A stretch of DNA of 64,000 nucleotides. Origin: Amycolatopsis oliviviridis (GTDB taxonomy: Bacteria > Actinomycetota > Actinomycetes > Mycobacteriales > Pseudonocardiaceae). The notes below the pieces were generated by a model. That model saw nothing but the letters and a program-made list of their open reading frames with translations, was not told the origin of the DNA and made no database searches. The position numbers and the translations under genes were made by a program. Positions 53,706-62,839 of the stretch are shown here, piece after piece; position 1 is the stretch's first letter; each line of letters starts with the position of its first letter. The stretch is from positions 806,001-870,000 of the forward strand of contig NZ_BNAY01000002.1 of NCBI RefSeq assembly GCF_014654365.1. The letters run 5' to 3'.

Positions 53706-53769
53706 GTTTCTTGCCCAGTGGGTCACGTCTTGAACAGTTCGTCCGCTTGGGTACGCTACGCGAGGAAAG

Positions 53770-53783
53770 TGGAACAAGTTACG
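53770..53783. promoter_or_regulatory. Second, near-consensus KstR box before kstR
   Basis: TGGAACAAGTTACG fits TnnAACnnGTTnnA except the last base. It is 30 bp before the chosen kstR start and may allow autorepression. Confidence 0.5.
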
Positions 53784-53812
53784 AAGATCGTTCGATGAAG
53801 GGGGACGTGGCG

Positions 53813-54460
53813 ATGCCAGGGAAGGCCAAGGCACCCACGAGCGCGAAGGCACGAAGCGGCAACGGTCTCTCCGCGCTGGGCGGCGAGGAACTCGGCTCCG
53901 CGGCACAACGCGACCGGCGGCGCCGCATCATCGACGCGACCCTCACCCTCGCCGCGAAGGGCGGGTACGACGCGGTCCAGATGCGGGCGGTCGCCGAGAA
54001 GGCGGACGTCGCGCTCGGCACGCTGTACCGCTACTTCCCCTCGAAGATCCACCTGCTGGTCTCCGGACTGGCCAGGGAATTCGAACGCGCGCAGGAGAAA
54101 CTCGACCGCGCGGCCATCCCCGGCGAGACCCCGAGCGAGCGGCTCATGTTCGTCCTCGGCCGCAACACCCGGATGATGCAGCGGGACCCGCATCTCACCG
54201 AGGCCATGGTCCGCGCGTTCATGTTCGCCGACACCACCGCGGCCGCCGAGGTCGAGCAGGTCGGGCGGCTGATGGAGAACATGTTCGCCAAGGCCATGGG
54301 CATCGAGGACCCGACCGAGGCCGACCGCGACATCTTCCACGTCATCGCGGACGTCTGGATGGCGAACCTGGTCGCGTGGGTGACGCGGCGCGCTTCGGCG
54401 GCCGACGTCGCGAACCGGCTGGAACTCTCGGTGCACCTGCTGCTGGACAAGAACGCCTGA
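53813..54460 (+). CDS. kstR: KstR, TetR-family repressor of cholesterol catabolism
   Basis: A 215-residue TetR regulator. ELGSAAQRDRRRRIIDATL, AVQMRAVAEKADVALGTLY and RYFPSKIHLLVSGLAREF are nearly those of mycobacterial KstR, as is the C-terminal VIADVWMANLVAWVTRRASA. KstR binds TnnAACnnGTTnnA and is released by 3-oxo-cholestenoyl-CoA type ligands. I chose ATG at 53813, which has AAGGGGG upstream; ATG at 53795 is also in frame. Divergent from fadE34. Confidence 0.93.
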   Translation: MPGKAKAPTSAKARSGNGLSALGGEELGSAAQRDRRRRIIDATLTLAAKGGYDAVQMRAVAEKADVALGTLYRYFPSKIHLLVSGLAREFERAQEKLDRAAIPGETPSERLMFVLGRNTRMMQRDPHLTEAMVRAFMFADTTAAAEVEQVGRLMENMFAKAMGIEDPTEADRDIFHVIADVWMANLVAWVTRRASAADVANRLELSVHLLLDKNA

Positions 54461-54474
54461 AGTCCCTGCGCTCG

Positions 54475-54529
54475 TGCAATGAAGGGGCCTTTCATAGCAA
54501 ATTTTGCTATGAAAGGCCCCTTCATTGCA
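54475..54529. terminator. Perfect 27-bp hairpin between convergent genes
   Basis: 54475-54501 and 54503-54529 are exact inverted copies, with a single central T, 15 bp after kstR and 14 bp before the end of the convergent F420 gene. The left arm begins TGCAATGAAGGGGCC. Probably a bidirectional terminator. Confidence 0.7.
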
Positions 54530-54542
54530 GCGCTGGCGCGCG

Positions 54543-55532
54543 TTACGCGGTCAGCTTCGGCAGCACGTCCCGGCCGAAGGTCTCGATGAACTCGTCCTGG
54601 TTCCGGCCCACGTTGTGGATGTAGATCCGGTTGAAGCCGGCGTCGACGTACTTCTGCAGCGCCGCGCGGTGCACGTCCGGGTCGGACGAGACGACCATGC
54701 GGCCCTCGAAGTCCTCGCGCCGCACCAGTTTCGCCATCTGCGCGAAGTCGAACGGCGAGCGGATGTCGGCCTTCGGGAACTTCATGCCGCCGTTGGGCCA
54801 CTGGTCCATCGCGTTGGCCCACGCCGTCTCGTCGTCCTCGGCCCACGACAGGTGCACCTGCAGCAGCTTCGGCATCGAGTCCGGATCCTTGCCCGCCTTG
54901 CGCGCGCCGGTGCCGAAGTTGTCGAGGATCCCCGCCAGCTTCTCGATCGACGCGCCGGGCGTGATCAGCCCGTCCGCGAGCTCACCGGTCTTGCGCGAGG
55001 TGTACGGGCCCGCCGAAGCGATGTAGATCGGCGGCGGTTCGTCCGGCAGCGTCCACAGCCGCGTGGTGTGCAGCTTGAAGAACTCGCCGCTGTGCTTGAC
55101 GTCCTTGCCGGTGAACAGCTTCCGGATGACCTCGAGTGCCTCGAACATCCGCCGGACCCGCTCGGGCGCTTCGGGCCAGTAGCCGCCGATGATGTGCTCG
55201 TTGAGCGCCTCGCCGGAGCCGATGCCGAGCCAGGTCCGGCCGGGATACGTCGCCTCCAGGGTCGCCGCGGCCTGCGCGACCATCGACGGATGCAGCCGGA
55301 ACGACGGGCAGGTCACGCCCGGTCCGAGGTCGCCGGTGGTGTTCTCCGCCAACGAGGCGAGCACGCTCCACACGAAGGAAGCTTCACCCTGTTGAGGGAC
55401 CCACGGCTGGAAGTGGTCGGCGGCCATCTGGCCGGAGAACCCGTGTTGTTCGGCCAGCGCGGCCAGCCGGATCGACTCGCGCGGCGAGAACTGCTCCAGC
55501 GCCGCGGCCAAGCCGATTTGCACCTCAGTCAC
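54543..55532 (-). CDS. F420-dependent oxidoreductase (FGD-like, LLM class)
   Basis: A 329-residue luciferase-like TIM-barrel enzyme of the F420 group related to glucose-6-phosphate dehydrogenase. Cofactor-site segments include MAADHFQPWVPQQGEASFVW, GPGVTCPSFRLHPSMVAQAA and GIGSGEALNEHIIG. Start overlaps the upstream gene's stop by 4 bp. Such enzymes reduce or oxidise F420; the substrate is unknown. Next to kstR but without a KstR box of its own. Confidence 0.82.
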   Translation of the reverse strand: MTEVQIGLAAALEQFSPRESIRLAALAEQHGFSGQMAADHFQPWVPQQGEASFVWSVLASLAENTTGDLGPGVTCPSFRLHPSMVAQAAATLEATYPGRTWLGIGSGEALNEHIIGGYWPEAPERVRRMFEALEVIRKLFTGKDVKHSGEFFKLHTTRLWTLPDEPPPIYIASAGPYTSRKTGELADGLITPGASIEKLAGILDNFGTGARKAGKDPDSMPKLLQVHLSWAEDDETAWANAMDQWPNGGMKFPKADIRSPFDFAQMAKLVRREDFEGRMVVSSDPDVHRAALQKYVDAGFNRIYIHNVGRNQDEFIETFGRDVLPKLTA

Positions 55533-56374
55533 GCCTGCTGCCCCTTTCGAAAGCTCTCGGCGACCTTCGCGAACTGGTCGAGTCGTTCCAGTGTCGCCGC
55601 TTCGGGCTCGGTCGGCAGGAAGAGCGTGGCCTCGTCGACGCCGCCGTCGGCCAGCTTGCCGAGCGCGTCCTCTTCAGGCGTGGCACCGAAAGCCGAGAAC
55701 TTGATGTCGCTCCGGCCCTGGTCGGCCAGCCACTGGCGCGCCCGGCGAAGCTCTTCCGGCGGGGTGTGGGCGTGCGGCAGCCAGCCGTCGCCGTACTTGG
55801 CGATCCGCTGCATCGCCTTCTCCCCCGCACCGCCGATGTAGATCGGCGGATGCGGCTTCTGCACCGGCTTGGGCCAGGCGAAGATCGGGTCGAAGTCGAC
55901 GAGCTCGCCGTGGAACTCGGCCTCGTCCTTGGTCCAGATCTCCTTCAGCGCGGCGAGCTGCTCGTCGACGAGCGCGCCCCGGGTGCGTGGATCCGTGCCG
56001 TGATTGCGCATTTCCTCCCGGTTCCATCCGACGCCGACGCCGAAGACGAACCGGCCACGGGAGACCAGGTCCAGCGAAGCGACTTCCTTCGCCGTGTGGA
56101 TGACGTCGCGCTGCTGCAGCAACGCGACGCCCGTGCCCAGTTTCAGGTTCGACGTGGCCCCGGCCGCCGCGGTCAGCGCGACGAACGGGTCCAGCGTCCG
56201 GTAGTACACGCGCGGCAGGTCGCCACCGCCCGGGTACGGCGATTCCCGGCTGACCGGGATGTGCGAATGCTCCGCGATGTGCAGTGAGCTGAACCCGCGC
56301 TCTTCGATGGCTGCGCCGAGGACGTCCGGCCTGATGCCTTCATCGGTGATGAAGGTGGCGATTCCGATCTCCAT
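55529..56374 (-). CDS. LLM-class F420-dependent oxidoreductase
   Basis: A 281-residue member of the TIGR03619-type group. RGFSSLHIAEHSHIPVSRES near 28-47, TGVALLQQRDVIHTAKEVAS and FGVGVGWNREEMRNHG are the conserved F420-site blocks. ATG at 56374. Two-gene operon with the FGD-like enzyme. Substrate unknown. Confidence 0.8.
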   Translation of the reverse strand: MEIGIATFITDEGIRPDVLGAAIEERGFSSLHIAEHSHIPVSRESPYPGGGDLPRVYYRTLDPFVALTAAAGATSNLKLGTGVALLQQRDVIHTAKEVASLDLVSRGRFVFGVGVGWNREEMRNHGTDPRTRGALVDEQLAALKEIWTKDEAEFHGELVDFDPIFAWPKPVQKPHPPIYIGGAGEKAMQRIAKYGDGWLPHAHTPPEELRRARQWLADQGRSDIKFSAFGATPEEDALGKLADGGVDEATLFLPTEPEAATLERLDQFAKVAESFRKGQQA

Positions 56375-56416
56375 GTTCGGTAACTACCCGGACACGCCTC
56401 GCCATATTCCCGGTCG

Positions 56417-59400
56417 CTACACGTTGCGGCGGTACTGCCCACCCACCTCGAAGAACGCCTCGGTGATCTGGCCGAGCGAGCACACGCGCGCCGCGTCCAT
56501 CAGCACGCCGAACAGGTTGCCGCCGCGGGTCGCCGCCTCGCGCAGCGTCTTGAGCGCGACCTGCGCCTCGGCGTGGTGCCGGTGCTGGAAGTCCTCCAGC
56601 CGGTTCAGCTGCGACACCTTCTCGTCCTCGGTCGCCCGCGCGAGTTCGACCTCGACGTCGTTCTCGCCGCCGTGCGGGTTGCGGAAGGTGTTGACACCGA
56701 TGATCGGCAGCGTGCCGTCGTGCTTCTGGCGTTCGTACAGGATCGACTCGTCCTGGATCTTGCCTCGCTGGTAGCCGGTCTCCATCGCGCCCAGGACGCC
56801 GCCGCGTTCGGAGATCCGGTCGAACTCCAGCAGGACGGCCTCTTCGACCAGGTCGGTCAGCTCGTCGATGATGAACGAACCCTGCAGCGGGTTCTCGTTC
56901 TTCGACAGGCCCCATTCCTTGTTGATGATCATCTGGATGGCCATCGCCCGGCGCACCGAGCTCTCCGACGGCGTCGTGATCGCCTCGTCGAAAGCGTTGG
57001 TGTGCAAGGAGTTCGCGTTGTCGTACAGCGCGCACAGCGCCTGCAGTGTGGTGCGGATGTCGTTGAAGCTCATCTCCTGCGCGTGCAGCGAACGGCCGGA
57101 GGTCTGCACGTGGTACTTGAGCTTCTGCGAGCGGTCGTTGGCGCCGTAGCGCTCCCGCATCGCGACCGCCCAGATCCGGCGCGCGACCCGGCCCAGCACC
57201 GAGTACTCGGCGTCCATGCCGTTGGAGAAGAAGAACGACAGGTTCGGCGCGAAGTCGTCGATGTTCATCCCGCGCGCGAGGTAGCTCTCGACGTAGGTGA
57301 ACCCGTTCGACAGGGTGAAGGCCAGCTGCGAGATCGGGTTCGCCCCGGCCTCGGCGATGTGATAGCCGGAGATCGACACCGAGTAGAAGTTCCGGACGCC
57401 GTGGTCGATGAACCATTCCTGGATGTCGGCCATCATCCGCAGGCTGAACTCGGTGGAGAAGATGCAGGTGTTCTGCCCCTGGTCCTCCTTGAGGATGTCC
57501 GCCTGCACGGTGCCGCGGACGTTGCGGAGCGCCCACTCGCGCAGCTCGGCGGCCTCGGCTTCGGACGGCTCGCGGCCGTGCTCGGCCTTGAACGCCTCGA
57601 CGCGCTGGTCGATCGCGGTGTTGAGGAAGAACGCGAGGATCGTCGGCGCGGGGCCGTTGATCGTCATCGACACCGAGGTGCTCGGCGACGTCAGGTCGAA
57701 GCCGTCGTAGAGCACCTCCATGTCCTCCAGCGTCGCGATGGAGACGCCGGAGGTGCCGACCTTGCCGTAGATGTCGGGGCGGGTGTGCGGGTCGTGCCCG
57801 TAGAGGGTCACGGAGTCGAACGCGGTCGAGAGGCGCTTCGCCGCGGAGTCGGCCGACAGGAGCTTGAACCGCTTGTTGGTCCGGAAGGGGTCACCCTCGC
57901 CGGCGAACATGCGCGCCGGGTCCTCGCCCTCGCGCTTGAACGGGAAAACGCCCGCGGTGTAAGGGAAGTATCCGGGCAGGTGCTCGCGGCGCAGGAAGGA
58001 CAGCAGCTCGCCGGACTCGGTGTAGCGCGGCAGCGCCACCCGCGGGATCCGGTTGCCGGACAGCGTGTCGCGCCAGAGCTGGGTGTGCAGTTCCTTGTCG
58101 CGGATCTTCACGACCAGCTCGTCGGCCCGGTAGGACTCGGCGAGTTCCTGGAAACGGGCCAGGAGATTTGTCGACTCACCGTCCACATCGGACTCGGCGG
58201 CGGCGAGGAGCCCGTCGAGCGCGTCGGTGCTCGCGTCGACGGCGGCCAGCGCCTCCTTGGCAACGGCGAGGTGTTCGCGCTTGCGGAGCGCGGCGACCTG
58301 CTGCTCGGTCTTGGCGTGGTAACCGCGGACGGTCTCGGAGATCTCCGCGAGATAGCGCGTCCGGTTGGCCGGGATGATCGTGCTGGCGTCGGTCGACACC
58401 TTGCCCTCGACCTTCGGGAGCACGCCTGCCGAAACGGTCAATCCGCGCTCGGCGAGGGTGTCGCGCAGGTGCTGGTAGAGCGCGGTGACGCCGTCGTCGT
58501 TGAACTTCGCGGCGCTGGTGCCGTAGACCGGCATGTCCTCGGGCGAGGAGCTGAACGCCTCACGGTTGCGGACGAGCTGGCGCGCGACGTCACGGCGGGC
58601 GTCTTCGGCGCCGCGGCGCTCGAACTTGTTGATCGCGACGGCGTCGGCGAAGTCGAGCATGTCGATCTTCTCCAGCTGCGACGCGGCGCCGAACTCCGGC
58701 GTCATGACGTACAGCGACTGGTCCACGTAGTCGACGATCCCGGCGTCGCCCTGGCCGATACCCGGCGTCTCGACGATCACGAGGTCGAAGCCCGCCGCCT
58801 TGCAGGCGAGGATCGACTCAGAGAGCCCGGTGGGAATCTCGCCGCTGGTGGTCCGTGTGGCCAGTGAGCGGAAGTAGACCGGGCTGCCGTCGAGGCAGTT
58901 CATCCGGATGCGGTCGCCGAGCAGCGCTCCCCCGCCCTTGCGGCGTGACGGGTCGACGGCGAGCACGGCGATGCGGAGCTTGTCCTCCTGGTCCAGCCGG
59001 AACCGGCGGATCAGCTCGTCGGTGAGCGACGACTTGCCCGAACCACCCGTACCGGTGATGCCGAGAACAGGCACCGTGCGCGATTTGGCGGTTTCGGTGA
59101 TCTTGTCGAGCCAGTCCTGCGGCAGCACCTCACGCTGCAGCTGGGTGATGACCCGGGACAGCGCGGGAATGTCACCCGACAGCAGTTTGTCGACCGAATC
59201 CGGCGGCTGCGTCGTCAGGTCCGTGTCGCAGGCCTTGATCATCATGTTGATCATGCCCGGGAGGCCCATCTCGTAGCCGTCCTCGGGCGAGAAGATCCGG
59301 GCGACACCCCGCGAGTGCAGCAGGTCGATCTCCTCCCGGACGATGACGCCACCGCCGCCACCGAACACCTTGATGTGCCCCGCGCCGCGCTCGTTGAGCA

Positions 59401-59653
59401 GCTCGACCAGGTAGCTGAAGTACTCGACATGCCCGCCCTGGTAGGCGCTGATGGCCACACCCTGGACGTCCTCGGCGATGGCCGCGGTGGCGACTTCGTC
59501 GACCGACCGGTTGTGCCCGAGGTGCACCACCTCCGCGCCCTGCGACTGCAGGATGCGCCGCATGATGTTGATGGACGCGTCGTGCCCGTCGAAGAGGCTC
59601 GACGCCGTCACGAAGCGAACGGGGTTCACGGGCCGGTGCAGGTCGCTGCTCAT
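56417..59653 (-). CDS. icmF: IcmF, fused isobutyryl-CoA mutase
   Basis: A 1078-residue three-part enzyme. B12-binding domain at 1-145 with SSLFDGHDASINIMRRIL (His24 as cobalt ligand). MeaB-type G-protein chaperone with P-loop GTGGSGKS at 201-208. Substrate domain from about 540 to the end (FRTNKRFKLLSADSAAKRLS, VSISGYHIAEAGANPISQLA). It interconverts isobutyryl-CoA and n-butyryl-CoA (some homologues also pivalyl- or isovaleryl-CoA) with adenosylcobalamin. ATG preceded by GGAGAG. Single gene. Confidence 0.93.
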   Translation of the reverse strand: MSSDLHRPVNPVRFVTASSLFDGHDASINIMRRILQSQGAEVVHLGHNRSVDEVATAAIAEDVQGVAISAYQGGHVEYFSYLVELLNERGAGHIKVFGGGGGVIVREEIDLLHSRGVARIFSPEDGYEMGLPGMINMMIKACDTDLTTQPPDSVDKLLSGDIPALSRVITQLQREVLPQDWLDKITETAKSRTVPVLGITGTGGSGKSSLTDELIRRFRLDQEDKLRIAVLAVDPSRRKGGGALLGDRIRMNCLDGSPVYFRSLATRTTSGEIPTGLSESILACKAAGFDLVIVETPGIGQGDAGIVDYVDQSLYVMTPEFGAASQLEKIDMLDFADAVAINKFERRGAEDARRDVARQLVRNREAFSSSPEDMPVYGTSAAKFNDDGVTALYQHLRDTLAERGLTVSAGVLPKVEGKVSTDASTIIPANRTRYLAEISETVRGYHAKTEQQVAALRKREHLAVAKEALAAVDASTDALDGLLAAAESDVDGESTNLLARFQELAESYRADELVVKIRDKELHTQLWRDTLSGNRIPRVALPRYTESGELLSFLRREHLPGYFPYTAGVFPFKREGEDPARMFAGEGDPFRTNKRFKLLSADSAAKRLSTAFDSVTLYGHDPHTRPDIYGKVGTSGVSIATLEDMEVLYDGFDLTSPSTSVSMTINGPAPTILAFFLNTAIDQRVEAFKAEHGREPSEAEAAELREWALRNVRGTVQADILKEDQGQNTCIFSTEFSLRMMADIQEWFIDHGVRNFYSVSISGYHIAEAGANPISQLAFTLSNGFTYVESYLARGMNIDDFAPNLSFFFSNGMDAEYSVLGRVARRIWAVAMRERYGANDRSQKLKYHVQTSGRSLHAQEMSFNDIRTTLQALCALYDNANSLHTNAFDEAITTPSESSVRRAMAIQMIINKEWGLSKNENPLQGSFIIDELTDLVEEAVLLEFDRISERGGVLGAMETGYQRGKIQDESILYERQKHDGTLPIIGVNTFRNPHGGENDVEVELARATEDEKVSQLNRLEDFQHRHHAEAQVALKTLREAATRGGNLFGVLMDAARVCSLGQITEAFFEVGGQYRRNV

Positions 59654-59723
59654 CTCTCCAAAATACTTGGACTTCCTACTGTTTTAAACCCATCCACTCG
59701 CGTGACGGCGCTCTCACTCGTCC

Positions 59724-59751
59724 TTGACAGATCAACTCGCACCAGTATATT
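59724..59751 (+). promoter_or_regulatory. Sigma-70-type promoter of the ArsR operon
   Basis: TTGACA (59724-59729), 16-nt spacer, TATATT (59746-59751), 37 nt before the ArsR ATG. A weak dyad AACCTTAGAGTT just downstream may be the ArsR operator. Confidence 0.65.
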
Positions 59752-59788
59752 CAACCTTAGAGTTAAACAACCGATCGATTGAGCAGCG

Positions 59789-60127
59789 ATGACCACTGAT
59801 CAGCTGAGCGCCACGTTCGCCGCCTTGGCGGACCCCACCCGGCGGGCGATCCTCGCCCGGCTATCCACGGGCGAGGCCAGCGTCAACGAGCTGGCCGAGC
59901 CCTTTCCGGTCAGCCTCCAGGCCGTCTCCAAACACCTGAAAGTCCTCGAACGCGCGGGCCTGATCAGCCGGAGCCGGACGGCGCAATGGCGGCCCTGCCG
60001 ACTGGAGGCGGCCCCGCTCGGCGAGGTCTCCGACTGGGTCGAGCGCTACCGGCGGTTCTGGGAAGGCGGTTTCGACCGCATGGAGCAGCACCTGGCCGAG
60101 CTGCGGAAAGGCGAGAAGGATGACTGA
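59789..60127 (+). CDS. ArsR-family regulator
   Basis: A 112-residue winged-helix protein of the SdpR-like, metal-independent ArsR group. LADPTRRAILARLSTGEASV near 12-31 and VSLQAVSKHLKVLERAGLIS near 40-59 form the HTH; no metal-binding Cys/His cluster. Overlaps the DUF899 gene by 8 bp, so it probably controls its own operon. Confidence 0.88.
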   Translation: MTTDQLSATFAALADPTRRAILARLSTGEASVNELAEPFPVSLQAVSKHLKVLERAGLISRSRTAQWRPCRLEAAPLGEVSDWVERYRRFWEGGFDRMEQHLAELRKGEKDD

Positions 60128-60773
60128 GACCATGACCCTGCCGGAGGTCGTCTCGCGGGACGACTGGCAGATCGCGCGAGACGCGCTGCTGGCCAAGGAA
60201 AAGGAACTCACCCGGGCCGCGGACGCGGTCGCCGCCGAACGGCGACGGCTGCCGATGGTCCGCTTCGACGGCACGTACGAGTTCGAAGGTCCCCAGGGCC
60301 GGGTCACCCTGCTGGACCTGTTCGAGGGACGACGCCAGCTGATCGTCTACCACTTCATGCTCGCCCCCGGGCAGAAAGCGGGCTGCCCCGGCTGCTCGCT
60401 GCTCGTGGACAACATGGGCCACCTCGCCCACCTGCACGCCCGCGACACCACGCTGTACGTGGTCGCGCCGGCGTCCTTGCCCGAAATCGAGCGGTACAAG
60501 GAGCGGATGGGCTGGACCGTCCCGTGGGTCTCGACCAGCGACGGCTTCAACCCGGACTGCGGGATCGACGGCGGCTTCGGTGTCAGTGTCTTCCTGCGCG
60601 AGGGCGACGACGTGTTCCGGACGTACTTCACCACCGCTCGCGGCGGAGATCAGCTGGTGGGGACGCTGCGCTACCTGGACCTGACCCCGCTCGGGCGGCA
60701 GGAGGCCTGGGAGGAGTCGAGCCGGGGAACCGACGGTCCCGGTCACTGGTGGAAGCGGCACGACGAGTACTGA
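60120..60773 (+). CDS. DUF899 thioredoxin-like protein
   Basis: A 217-residue protein of DUF899. VSRDDWQIARDALLAKEKEL opens the domain and CPGC in QKAGCPGCSLLVDNMG is a thioredoxin-like redox motif near residue 90. LIVYHFMLAPG and FFTTARGG-type ends (TYFTTARGGDQLVGTLRYLD) are characteristic. Cytoplasmic; enzymatic role unknown. Usually accompanied by an ArsR regulator, as here. Confidence 0.87.
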   Translation: MTETMTLPEVVSRDDWQIARDALLAKEKELTRAADAVAAERRRLPMVRFDGTYEFEGPQGRVTLLDLFEGRRQLIVYHFMLAPGQKAGCPGCSLLVDNMGHLAHLHARDTTLYVVAPASLPEIERYKERMGWTVPWVSTSDGFNPDCGIDGGFGVSVFLREGDDVFRTYFTTARGGDQLVGTLRYLDLTPLGRQEAWEESSRGTDGPGHWWKRHDEY

Positions 60774-60889
60774 CACTCACGCATTCAGAGGACTAAACGC
60801 GTGAGGGGATGTCGAGAAGCCCGCGGCCGCTCCGACCCCTCGGTGTCCGGCGCCCGGAAGGCGGGCGCCACACCGAGAGGGAGCACCCC

Positions 60890-61447
60890 GTGCGCAAGCT
60901 CGTCTACTTCGTCCACACCTCGATCGACGGCCACATCGAGGGCCCGAACGGCGAGTTCGACTGGCCCGAGATGGGCCCCGAACTGTCCGGCCACTCCAAG
61001 GAACTGGCCGACCGCTCGGACACCTTCGTCTACGGGCGGCGCGTCTGGGAGATGATGGCGTCGTTCTGGCCGGAGGCCGAGAAGCACTCGACCCACCCGC
61101 ACGTCCTGGCTTTCGCGCCGATCTGGCGGGAGACGAAGAAGATCGTCTTCTCCCGGACCCTGGAAAAGGCGGATTGGGACACCGAGGTCATCGACGACGA
61201 CCTCGCCGGGCGCATGGCCGAACTCAAGGCGAGGCCGGGCAAGGATCTCCTGCTCACGGGCGGGACCGAACTGGCGACAGCGTGCGCCCGCCATGGCCTG
61301 GTCGACGAGTTCCACGTCGTCGTGCACCCGGTGGTGCTCGGCGGTGGGAAGCAGGTGCTCGCGGGCGGTGCCCGGGCGAACCTGCGGTTGACCGGCACCC
61401 GCACGTTCGACGGGCGCGCGGTCCTGCTGACCTACGAAACGGCGTGA
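60890..61447 (+). CDS. RibD C-terminal/dihydrofolate reductase-like protein
   Basis: A 185-residue reductase-fold protein (YyaP/YwjB type). RKLVYFVHTSIDGHIEGPNG at the start, TFVYGRRVWEMMASFW near 44-59 and LTGGTELATACARHGLVDEF near 125-144. GTG at 60890 with GAGAGGGA upstream; a longer frame to 60809 lacks a site. Possibly NADPH-dependent; substrate unknown. Probably transcribed with the two genes before it. Confidence 0.83.
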   Translation: MRKLVYFVHTSIDGHIEGPNGEFDWPEMGPELSGHSKELADRSDTFVYGRRVWEMMASFWPEAEKHSTHPHVLAFAPIWRETKKIVFSRTLEKADWDTEVIDDDLAGRMAELKARPGKDLLLTGGTELATACARHGLVDEFHVVVHPVVLGGGKQVLAGGARANLRLTGTRTFDGRAVLLTYETA

Positions 61448-61484
61448 AACCGGGGCGGCAGCCCCTACGCTGCCGCCGTCGGGG

Positions 61485-62096
61485 TCACCTCGAGTTGCTC
61501 GCGCGCAACGCGATCCACTGCCGCATCGCGTACTCGACCAGCGTGATCAGCGTCTGCTTGGTCGACTCCCGCTCCCGGGCGTCACACCGGACGATCGGGA
61601 TGTTGGGGTCGATCGACAGCGCTTCACGCACGTCGTTGATGTCGTGTTCGAGGATGCCGTCGAAGGTGTTGACCCCGACGATGTAGGGCAGGCCCCGGTC
61701 CTCGAAGAAGTCGATCGGCGCGAACGAATCGGCCAGCCGTCGCGTGTCGGCCAGCACCACGGCGCCGATCGCGCCGCGGACGAGGTCGTCCCACATGAAC
61801 CAGAACCGCTGCTGCCCGGGCGTGCCGAACAGGTAGAGGATCAGGTCCGCGTCCAGGGACACCCGGCCGAAGTCCATCGCGACCGTGGTGGTCGACTTGT
61901 TGGGCGTCTGGTCGAGGTTGTCGATCCCCCGACTCGCGTCCGTCATCATCGCCTCGGTGGTGAGGGGGACGATCTCCGACACCGAACCGACGAAGGTCGT
62001 CTTGCCCGCACCGAAGCCACCCGCCACGACGATCTTCGCGGAGGTCATGGTCGGGGGCGCGGTGTCCCGCGGTGCCTTAAAGCCGACGGAGTCCAC
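61485..62096 (-). CDS. Conservon small GTPase (CvnD-like)
   Basis: A 203-residue ATP/GTP-binding protein. P-loop GGFGAGKTTFVGS near 26-38, switch-like DFGRVSLDADLILYLFGTPG with GTPGQQRF, and VGVNTFDG as the base-recognition motif. ATG at 62096 (20-bp overlap with the DUF742 gene) or an internal ATG at residue 17. It is the output GTPase of a histidine kinase / roadblock / DUF742 / GTPase conservon, a bacterial G-protein-like system at the membrane. Confidence 0.88.
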   Translation of the reverse strand: MDSVGFKAPRDTAPPTMTSAKIVVAGGFGAGKTTFVGSVSEIVPLTTEAMMTDASRGIDNLDQTPNKSTTTVAMDFGRVSLDADLILYLFGTPGQQRFWFMWDDLVRGAIGAVVLADTRRLADSFAPIDFFEDRGLPYIVGVNTFDGILEHDINDVREALSIDPNIPIVRCDARERESTKQTLITLVEYAMRQWIALRASNSR

Positions 62097-62832
62097 TCAA
62101 AACCCTTTCCATCAACACCAGATGTGCCTCGGCGCCGTCATTGCCCGAAATCGTCTTGTGCACGCTGACCAGCCCCGCGTCCGCCGCGTCGCTGATCAGC
62201 ACGCGTGCCACACCCAGTGGTACGCGCAGGGTAGCCGCGATCTCGGCGACCGAACGCGGGGTACGGCACTCCTCGATGATCGAAACGCATTCGATCTGGT
62301 CCGCGGCCATCGCGGGAAGGCTACCCGCGGCGACGTGGTCCTTGGTGGAGATGAGGGTCTCCAGCTCGAGAGCGTAGTTCGCCTTGGTCCGGCCGCCGGT
62401 GAGGGCATAGGGACGGACGATAGCCGTCTCTTCGAGCGGCGACGGCGCCTGCTCGAAGACGGCGGGCATGATGAACTCGCCACTGGGTGGACCCGGGTCG
62501 AAAAGACCACCTGGTCTCGGCCCGACGGCACCTGCGCCGCTGTCGGGTGGAGAGGCAAGTGAGGTCACGCGGTCTCCTTGATCGGTCGGCTGCGGGACTG
62601 CCGATTCCCCCGCGGCGTGTGCACCGCCGGCCTGGGGAACAGACGCATCTTCGGACTGCTTGTTCTTCTTGCGCTTCCGACGACCACGGCCCGAATCCAG
62701 GGTGAAGCCGTTCAAGACGTCGGCGAAGGTGCCGTCGTCCCGTGAACCGGCAGCATGGGCAGCCCCCGCGTACGGAGGCTGGTGTTCACCCGTCCCCGGC
62801 GGTTCGCCGAAGGATCCGGATCCGGTGCTCAT
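62077..62832 (-). CDS. DUF742 conservon protein (CvnC-like)
   Basis: A 251-residue protein. The N-terminal 125 residues are low complexity with a basic patch GRGRRKRKKNKQ. The C-terminal 115 are DUF742 (VRPYALTGGRTKANYALELE, TPRSVAEIAATLRVPLGVAR), a winged-helix-like fold. The extended N-terminus is longer than in the typical 120-200-residue CvnC. Between the roadblock and GTPase genes. Confidence 0.87.
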   Translation of the reverse strand: MSTGSGSFGEPPGTGEHQPPYAGAAHAAGSRDDGTFADVLNGFTLDSGRGRRKRKKNKQSEDASVPQAGGAHAAGESAVPQPTDQGDRVTSLASPPDSGAGAVGPRPGGLFDPGPPSGEFIMPAVFEQAPSPLEETAIVRPYALTGGRTKANYALELETLISTKDHVAAGSLPAMAADQIECVSIIEECRTPRSVAEIAATLRVPLGVARVLISDAADAGLVSVHKTISGNDGAEAHLVLMERVLSGLRRL

Positions 62833-62839
62833 CGGGACA

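Noticed and set aside
56573..58867. 764-codon plus-strand open frame across icmF
   Set aside because: Antisense shadow of the mutase; composition is repetitive Val/Arg/Asp.
59654..59788. Cobalamin riboswitch before icmF
   Set aside because: Only 135 bp separate icmF from the divergent gene. I see no B12-box-like sequence, and the segment is explained by the ArsR promoter.
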